DNA of 64,000 nt from Tritrichomonas musculus. Lineage: Eukaryota > Parabasalia > Tritrichomonadida > Tritrichomonadidae. The DNA lies in the NCBI GenBank assembly GCA_039105265.1, contig JAPFFF010000006.1, forward strand, positions 3,472,001 to 3,536,000, read 5' to 3'. The notes beneath the pieces were generated by a model. It ran no database searches. It was not told the origin of the DNA and saw nothing but the letters and a program-made list of their open reading frames with translations. Shown here in pieces: positions 59,201-64,000 of this stretch. A program made the position numbers and the translations under genes. The number at the start of each line of letters is the position of its first letter. Within the stretch, counting starts at the first letter, position 1.

Positions 59201-59373
59201 TCAGGTTGAAGAAACGTGACATTTTCCGAACAAAATAAAGTGCCATTAACATGTAAATCTTTTGCAACTCCATTTTCGTTTTGAACAAATTTACTAGTAT
59301 CAATTGCAGGTCCTCCTCCACCTCCTACTTTTGCAAAATTTTCAAAATCTGTATCGGTCCAAACACCTGTCAT
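56221..59373 (-). CDS. Large fibre-like coiled-coil protein
   Basis: About 1050 residues. The N-terminus has a Gly run (KVGGGGGPAIDTSKFV) like flexible hinges of phage fibres, then a short beta region. Long coiled coils follow (ANKAQIDTLTTDLNENKTKT, TETARENADTQIKNRLD-type). The middle ~400-800 is globular and beta-rich, and C-terminal coiled coils (NLENTMKNYTERVSTLESNV) end with a CQCGG motif. It is probably a fibre or spike component beside the 52191 gene. The ATG at 59373 (MTGVWTDTDFENF) is chosen as the first ATG of the frame. Confidence 0.55.
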   Translation of the reverse strand: MTGVWTDTDFENFAKVGGGGGPAIDTSKFVQNENGVAKDLHVNGTLFCSENVTFLQPETVIWNTDKGTKNLKNIYEDIGQIQAADKDELERTMDTKDNVIKANLTTSINANKAQIDTLTTDLNENKTKTTTVETNLNNHLTDYNTFKSNTNTSLISETTARENADTQIKNRLDIIEPVIPKIQNDTYLYPKTYPSVFQNSVQFNFQHSEENKTLTPNQIYSQLQNLDDEGNAKYNFMLQWYPRSTPSADYGKPTISSNTVSANKVGQKVNDLFDVRKKSFSILDETEDLPKLVFDIKPLFLHSAYVLDGSTSSKNIIELHSALKSIPKLTDSITHFMNDLTFEREVSSEGKVKKEEYIYPRQISRFNGLVLFYNSGNSRHVHSHKIINCLSNFYDDGTTRPSFPLYYFPKGTTEEQIKNGSATKLSKTVSEICHKIVDLDDVEKKEIQLPGEDTSTKRLEVNIQSYFPKGILIGDGSNDKSKTLDVYRQISGLPSIDQEVLEKLKHFTIETLDWEEKDEDGDVAATKQTTLTCNDLVYFPKGWAIRYKRADNKYIVLTSSAFTAIHQWTNQQIVDNYYTQKVVDTAQIGKNKKKGTTFRSVQPQTYSEVFDEIDLDKMNAEREAEHQIIDRIFDYINLTYNALNETDQDLENNHLTNKQLGLIFRNSIFAESMKNSIPLKPLKPQELAAYGFVNFEQHGSEIFDDHGRHAFKTCTYSIDSNSNTILNIELKGIDHYHADHLIIHVFERERDITKLGYALSNIDLVFDVQISSNQIESNLSSKLYTYSITKDANVDKVMIQIIGTFNLKMLEDENDLNFWEDQEENIEPDIELDNRIIVYYQLPANENFKNYLATLGSSSSGGSIDFDTLTRITNLENTMKNYTERVSTLESNVDQIGNVFSADTTESQEYRNKEGFVINNKAQTLALNEEKPVVLTLEEKLKKWQDEELDQLKWLNQGIKEIWSFCAGLSEDLSRLEENQCQCGGSGTVSDDKLTALERKCKNIETDLTFENLTTENRIKILEDKTKNIECDKFYDSRIQLLEEKCSTIE

Positions 59374-59408
59374 TAAATTTTTATTTTCGCACCAAAAATA
59401 AAATTGAT

Positions 59409-59888
59409 TCAATATTCTAATTTTAAGAAAATAATGAAATAATCAGGAACTATTATTTTTCTTGTTCGAGTATCTTTAAACCAAACCATAAAGCCTTGTC
59501 TCATCTCTGAATCAATTAAATATTTTCTATTATCATCAGGAACTTGTAAATTTGCAACATAAACTAAACTATCACAATAATTATTTCGAGGAACAAAACT
59601 CGCATGAACGGTATAATTTGATGCAGTATGTCCATCTTTTAATAAATAACAATATTGATAAATGATATATCGTTCTTGACCTTGAGTAGGTGTATGAAAT
59701 TCTGATGGAAATTTATAAACAAATCTATCTTTTTCTAAATAAAAGTTATCAACTGTTAGACATTCATCTAATTTTTGTTTTTCAGGATTATCTATCTTCC
59801 AACCTTGAATTGGATAATAAGTTTTATGAATTTTTGTAGGTTGAATATTTAATCGAGGATCAATGTTATATGAAATTAATGTTGACAT
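59409..59888 (-). CDS. Candidate minor capsid (penton-like) protein
   Basis: About 159 residues (MSTLISYNIDPRLNIQP to FIIFLKLEY), predicted to be mainly beta strands with no coiled coil. Its size and its position directly after the capsid genes fit a single jelly-roll penton or a fibre-anchoring protein, but no motif proves it. Start taken at the first ATG, 59888. Confidence 0.4.
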   Translation of the reverse strand: MSTLISYNIDPRLNIQPTKIHKTYYPIQGWKIDNPEKQKLDECLTVDNFYLEKDRFVYKFPSEFHTPTQGQERYIIYQYCYLLKDGHTASNYTVHASFVPRNNYCDSLVYVANLQVPDDNRKYLIDSEMRQGFMVWFKDTRTRKIIVPDYFIIFLKLEY

Positions 59889-59912
59889 ATTTTTTCTAAT
59901 CAAATAAAAATT

Positions 59913-61736
59913 TTACTTATAGCCACTTGGTACTCCATCATCATGATATTGAACTCCATCTTGAATTGACCAAGTCCAATAAGTATCAGAACAAATCCAC
60001 ATTTCTGGATGAGCTGTATTTATTGCTGTTTCGTCAACTGTTTGATCAATATTTATTTCTGGGTAATAATACGAATTTTGGTCATCTGTAACAATTGCAT
60101 CTGCTTTAAATCGAATCCAAACTTCATGATTATCTGTATCAACTCCATCGAATACATATCCAGAATTACCTCTCTCTAATTGAAAATTAATTCCAAAATT
60201 TGTATCATCGTAAAGACTACAATAATAACGAAAATTATTTTTCAAATCATTTAAAGGTCTAGATATTGATTCTAAATATTCAGGAGTTGCCTCAATACCT
60301 TCTAATTCATTTGCCATTAATTGATATTGAACAAATCTTCCATTCCAAGTATTTTCAAATTCTTTTTGTGGATATAATTTCTTATCAATAATTAATTGAA
60401 CATTTTTATGCATAATATTTCTATAAACAGTATAATCAAAATTAGATCTTGGAAACATCATTGTTATATTTGTAGCATTAACTAACGGCATACTTTTTGA
60501 AACATTTATTCCTTTTTCTGTTATTGGTTGATCAAAAATTACTCTTCTTAATTCTTGAGCTGGTACAATTAAAGGTTCTTGAAAAGTTGTCATTAATGAT
60601 TCTAAGACATTTGGTTTAATTCCAAATCCAAACAAATTTGATCTTCCTTCTCTTATTTTAAATTTTGAAGTATTAATTGTTAACGTAAACATTTCTAATG
60701 ACATAATTGTAAAATTCATCTCCATATCATTGGTCTCATTGTTTAATGAAAACTTCGTTAAATCAAATGGAATTGACGACCATTCTCTGAAAAAATGTCT
60801 TGTTGCCATATCCTTGAGTTGTAGTCTACTCATTGTCGTCATTGAATCAACGATGATTCCTAATTGATTGATTTGACTGAAACGATTGGAAAGTGGAAGA
60901 TTTGGAGAATTGATTTCAAAAATTGGATCATCATAGTGTAGTAGTTTTTGTTGTCCAACATTCTTTGGAGGAACTTGACACCAAACTAAACCATCTAAAC
61001 AAAATCGAACTTCTTCTTCTATTTCACCAAGAATTCTATTTGGATATAATCTCCAAGCTTGTAAAACTAATTGATCTGTAAATGGTATTATTAATTCTAA
61101 TTCAATATGAACCAATTTTTGAGTTTGATCATCTTCCCAGCAGAGTTCAGAAACTGGAATATATACTCCACAAACATTCGGAGACATTGTAATAACATTT
61201 TCCCATAATGAATGAGAATGAGGTGAATTTAATTTTGAATCACGAGAACGAATCGAATTATATGCAAAAGATTCTCGAATCATCTCTGTTTGATGATAGT
61301 TTTGAACCAATTTTCCATCGACATAGAATCTAGCTTCATCAATTATTTCTACAGCATCTTTAAATCCTACAAATATCTGACAAATTTCACCCCAATCTTT
61401 TGGTACCCAGACTGGATTTGCCTCATCTCCAGCATTTATCCAAAAATTCTCTTTGTCTAATTGTTCATCAAAACCAACATCAAATTCAACAATCATTGAT
61501 ATAAAACCTTTTTCTATTTGAGATATTGTATGATTATTATGAGTTAATGATATTCTTGTTCTTTCTGTGAGACTTTCAATTGGTATATCTTTTTCATGAA
61601 ATTCTTCTGAAAAAGATGAAAAAGTATTATCTCCTCCATTCTTTGATACCAAATTTCTTAAATGATCATTGAAAAAGTTTAATATGTCACCTTCATCATT
61701 TCCAAAGTTTCTAAATTGAGCGTTTTGATAAGTCAT
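59913..61736 (-). CDS. Candidate major capsid protein, copy 2
   Basis: About 607 residues. It is closely related to the next gene (61768-63564) along its whole length: MTYQNAQFRNFGNDEGDILN, LQAWRLYPNRILGEIEEEV, LDGLVWCQVPPKNVG, FVQYQLMANELEGIE, NFQLERGNSGYVFDGVD and ICSDTYWTWSIQDGVQY. Size and beta-rich pattern suit a double jelly-roll capsid protein of a Polinton. I set the start at 61736 by matching the paralogue; an ATG at 61814 would add residues that overlap it. Confidence 0.65.
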   Translation of the reverse strand: MTYQNAQFRNFGNDEGDILNFFNDHLRNLVSKNGGDNTFSSFSEEFHEKDIPIESLTERTRISLTHNNHTISQIEKGFISMIVEFDVGFDEQLDKENFWINAGDEANPVWVPKDWGEICQIFVGFKDAVEIIDEARFYVDGKLVQNYHQTEMIRESFAYNSIRSRDSKLNSPHSHSLWENVITMSPNVCGVYIPVSELCWEDDQTQKLVHIELELIIPFTDQLVLQAWRLYPNRILGEIEEEVRFCLDGLVWCQVPPKNVGQQKLLHYDDPIFEINSPNLPLSNRFSQINQLGIIVDSMTTMSRLQLKDMATRHFFREWSSIPFDLTKFSLNNETNDMEMNFTIMSLEMFTLTINTSKFKIREGRSNLFGFGIKPNVLESLMTTFQEPLIVPAQELRRVIFDQPITEKGINVSKSMPLVNATNITMMFPRSNFDYTVYRNIMHKNVQLIIDKKLYPQKEFENTWNGRFVQYQLMANELEGIEATPEYLESISRPLNDLKNNFRYYCSLYDDTNFGINFQLERGNSGYVFDGVDTDNHEVWIRFKADAIVTDDQNSYYYPEINIDQTVDETAINTAHPEMWICSDTYWTWSIQDGVQYHDDGVPSGYK

Positions 61737-61767
61737 TTGTTCTTGCAAAAAAAATTTAGATCTTATC

Positions 61768-63564
61768 TTAGTCATAACCAGTTGGTCTTCCACGTGGGTA
61801 ATATTGAACACCATCTTGAATTGACCAAGTCCAATAAGTATCAGAACAAATCCACATTTCTGGAATTGGTGAAACTTTTGATCCCGCGTCTGTATTTACT
61901 TGAATTGTTCCTGCATTATTTTTATAATATGGGTATAAATAACGACATTTCTCATCAACTTCAATAAGATTTCCACGGAATTCAATTGAAACAGCTTGAT
62001 TACCAGTATCAACTCCATCAAATACATATCCAGAATTACCTCTCTCCAATTGAAAATTAATTCCAAAACTTGTATTATCAAATGGACACATGAAATATCG
62101 ATCATGCTGATTCATAATTGGAATCGATTCATAAACATGATTTAAAGGTCTAGATATTGATTCTAAATATTCAACTGTTGGTTCAATATACCCATCTAAT
62201 TCATTTGCCATTAATTGATATTGAACAAATCTTCCATCCCAAGAATTATCAAACTCAGTTTCTGGATATTTCTTTTTATTAACTGATAATCTAAATTGAG
62301 TAAACATTGGATTTTGATAAACTGTTAAGTCATTTGGTTTACTTGGAAACATTAAAGTAATATTTGTTGCATTCTTTAATGGAATTGATTTTGAAATATC
62401 TATTCGTTTTTCTGTAATTCTTGATTCAAATTGATATCGTGTTAATTCTTGAGATGGAATAATAATTGGTTCTTGTAAAGTTGTCATTAAAGCTTCAATA
62501 ACATCAGGTTTGACACCAAATCCAGCACAATTTGTACGACATTTTTCAATTTTACATTCATTTACATTAACTTCTAATGTATTCAAATCTATTTCATATT
62601 TATTCCATTGTGCGACACCAGTCGCATCATGTACACTCGATGCACAATAATAGGCATTATTTGGAAGTTTGTTTTCTGTTGTATCGTTCTTTTTAAAGTT
62701 TCCGAACGCACATTGATAAACTTTGGAAACAATGAGTGCCTCTTGATTAATTTGAACAAAATGATTTGTAATTGGAAGATCAGGTGCATTTAATTCACCA
62801 TTATTTGCTGATGTCCAAAATTTAATAGCTTCGGCAACATTCTTTGGAGGAACTTGACACCAAACTAAACCATCTAATGTGAATTTTATTTCTTCTTCAA
62901 CTTCTCCTAAAATTCGATTTGGATATAATCTCCAAGCTTGTAATGCTAATTGATCTGTGAAAGGAATTACAAGTTCCATTTTGACCTGTACTTTCTTATT
63001 ATTACCTTCAAATGCACTCATTGGAATATAAACACCTGCAACATTTGGAGACATACAACAAACACTTTCCCATAAAGAATGAGAATGAGCAGAATTATAC
63101 TTTGAATCTTTTGGTCGAATTGAATTATATGCGAAGGATTCTCTAACCATTTCACTTTGATGATAACCTGAGATTAATTTTCCATCAACCCAAAATTGTA
63201 ATTCAGATATGATTTCAACAGCATCTTTGAAACCAACGAAAATCAAATTTAATTTTTCCCAATCTTTTCCAGTAAACACGTTGGGAGCAATTGTTTTGTT
63301 CATTGATAGATTTAAATCTACGATTAATCGAAGAAAACTTTTCTCTATTTGAGATATTGTATGACCAGAATGAGTTAATCTTATTTTTGTTTTTGTACCA
63401 ATTGGAATTGTTTCATCTTTGTCATGACATAATTCTTCTACAACTGAAAAAGTATTATCTCCTCCATTCTTTTGCACTAATGTCCTCAAATGATTATTGA
63501 AAAAGTTTAATATGTCACCTTCATCATTTCCTGTATTCTTAAATTGTGCGTTTTGATAAGTCAT
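61768..63564 (-). CDS. Candidate major capsid protein, copy 1
   Basis: This protein has 598 residues, a tandem paralogue of the gene at 59913. It shares MTYQNAQFKNTGNDEGDILN at the start and WTWSIQDGVQYYPRGRPTGY at the end. The two genes are 31 bases apart and in the same direction, so they arose by duplication. Divergence in the middle suggests they are not interchangeable, perhaps building different capsomers. The capsid role is inferred from size, beta content and place in the element; a profile match is needed to confirm it. Confidence 0.65.
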   Translation of the reverse strand: MTYQNAQFKNTGNDEGDILNFFNNHLRTLVQKNGGDNTFSVVEELCHDKDETIPIGTKTKIRLTHSGHTISQIEKSFLRLIVDLNLSMNKTIAPNVFTGKDWEKLNLIFVGFKDAVEIISELQFWVDGKLISGYHQSEMVRESFAYNSIRPKDSKYNSAHSHSLWESVCCMSPNVAGVYIPMSAFEGNNKKVQVKMELVIPFTDQLALQAWRLYPNRILGEVEEEIKFTLDGLVWCQVPPKNVAEAIKFWTSANNGELNAPDLPITNHFVQINQEALIVSKVYQCAFGNFKKNDTTENKLPNNAYYCASSVHDATGVAQWNKYEIDLNTLEVNVNECKIEKCRTNCAGFGVKPDVIEALMTTLQEPIIIPSQELTRYQFESRITEKRIDISKSIPLKNATNITLMFPSKPNDLTVYQNPMFTQFRLSVNKKKYPETEFDNSWDGRFVQYQLMANELDGYIEPTVEYLESISRPLNHVYESIPIMNQHDRYFMCPFDNTSFGINFQLERGNSGYVFDGVDTGNQAVSIEFRGNLIEVDEKCRYLYPYYKNNAGTIQVNTDAGSKVSPIPEMWICSDTYWTWSIQDGVQYYPRGRPTGYD

Positions 63565-63633
63565 CTGTTTTTATGAAGAATTTAAAAAATTCGAAAAGCC
63601 AATTTTTTTTAAAATGAAAAACAATTCTATACA

Positions 63634-63915
63634 ATGGCTTTTGGTTCTTGGATTAAAAAAATAGGAGAGAAAGTTAAAAATTTTGCACAAAAAGCAGTTC
63701 CAATAGTTCAAAAAGGTTTACAATTTGCAGCAGATAAAGTTGCACCTGTCTTAGAAAAAGTTGGAGAAACAGTAGGTGGAACAATTGGTAATATTGCAAG
63801 TGGTATTGGTAAAGGTATTCGAACAGTTAATGATAGAGTTCAACCTTGGTTAGAAACTGGGAAAGAAAAATTCTTACAACCTGCTTATGATAATAATAAT
63901 TATGGACCTAGTTAA
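63634..63915 (+). CDS. Small amphipathic minor-capsid-like protein
   Basis: This protein has 93 residues: MAFGSWIKKIGEKVKNFAQK, then Gly/Ile-rich helices (VGGTIGNIASGIGKGI). This amphipathic, Gly-rich pattern resembles adenovirus pVI/pX-like and phage membrane-active peptides that sit under the capsid or disrupt membranes at entry. It diverges from the capsid genes. The role is inferred from composition. Confidence 0.5.
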   Translation: MAFGSWIKKIGEKVKNFAQKAVPIVQKGLQFAADKVAPVLEKVGETVGGTIGNIASGIGKGIRTVNDRVQPWLETGKEKFLQPAYDNNNYGPS

Positions 63916-63918
63916 AAT

Positions 63919-64000
63919 TTATGAGTACATTCTTCGTCTAATTTCATCATCTAATGGTGGCTCATTTGGAGGGAAAAGCTTTATAACTCTTAATAATGTG
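63919..64000 (-). CDS. 3' end of a further element gene (partial)
   Basis: The last 26 codons of a minus-strand gene are visible, ending RVIKLFPPNEPPLDDEIRRR plus MYS and a TAA stop at 63919-63921. The rest is outside the window. It could be one of the expected missing parts (packaging ATPase or protease), but 26 residues do not allow a call. Confidence 0.45.
   Translation of the reverse strand, partial: TLLRVIKLFPPNEPPLDDEIRRRMYS

Larger units (their letters stand above)
30022..64000. mobile_element. Large Polinton/Maverick-type virus-like element, right end outside window
   Basis: A dense two-strand gene cluster with the Polinton set: retroviral-type integrase (34187-35575), type B DNA polymerase (43283-47020), candidate double-jelly-roll capsid proteins (59913-63564) and a small amphipathic minor-capsid-like protein (63634-63915). 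SF3 helicase, KilA-N, fibre-like and membrane proteins are added. Genes are separated by only tens of bases and many share an upstream box. The left boundary is uncertain (between 29,740 and 30,120) because the terminal inverted repeat cannot be matched without the right end. At more than 34 kb it is larger than the 15-25 kb usual for the family. The main genes look whole; about five breaks are suspected in small accessory genes, so the copy is probably young. Confidence 0.88.

Noticed and set aside
61736-61814. Longer start for the second candidate capsid gene
   Set aside because: The extra residues overlap the end of its paralogue, while the paralogue begins at the position equivalent to 61736.
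1-64000. CRISPR arrays, rRNA genes, LTR retroelements, LINEs
   Set aside because: No regularly spaced direct repeats, rRNA-like blocks or reverse-transcriptase motifs were found; the integrase belongs to the Polinton.

Overview
The window looks like the nuclear genome of a parabasalid (trichomonad) protist, most likely Tritrichomonas or a close relative. It is very AT-rich and its genes are almost all intronless. Several starts are preceded within a few bases by a TCAYTWW-like initiator, and some stops sit in a TAAA that can double as the poly(A) signal. The host families are trichomonad-typical: BspA-like leucine-rich repeats, DUF3447/ankyrin proteins, F5/8 type C proteins, a SecA-type ATPase and EGF-like Cys-rich surface proteins. 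The species is an inference.

Bases 1-29.7 kb are host DNA. From the left: a broken BspA-like fragment; a tRNA-Val(AAC); a minus-strand gene joining a complete UFD1-like module to a BACK-like and F5/8 type C region, with one apparent frameshift; a VIT/von Willebrand A protein; about 1.9 kb of gene-poor DNA with one GC-rich hairpin; a second F5/8 type C gene; a decayed-looking locus where DUF3447 and ankyrin repeats are split by AT-rich spacers and end in BspA repeats; an Asn/Ser-rich low-complexity protein; and an EGF-like remnant. A head-to-head pair follows: an unrecognised 1147-residue protein and a 2245-residue SecA-like ATPase carrying membrane segments and a C-terminal pseudokinase. Then comes a GC-rich gene for a bacterial-type poly(ADP-ribose) glycohydrolase, tail-to-tail with a sirtuin. 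Both of these act on NAD/ADP-ribose chemistry.

From about 30 kb to the right edge lies one large Polinton/Maverick-type virus-like element that runs out of the window. It is therefore more than 34 kb long, which is large for the family. It carries a retroviral-type integrase, a protein-primed type DNA polymerase B, an SF3 (D5-like) helicase, a KilA-N protein, a type I membrane protein with Ser-Pro-Ser repeats, basic SAP-like DNA-binding proteins, two huge fibre-like proteins, two tandem paralogous candidate major capsid proteins and a small amphipathic minor-capsid-like protein. Many of its genes share an upstream box of the form CGGTTTTGACA followed by an initiator, which suggests a common regulator. 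The large genes look whole; about five breaks are suspected in small accessory genes, so the copy is probably young. Its right end, packaging ATPase and protease were not seen.

The best candidates for something new are the SecA/membrane/pseudokinase fusion with its divergent partner, the UFD1/F5-8C fusion, and this large Polinton with a helicase, fibres and a shared promoter code.
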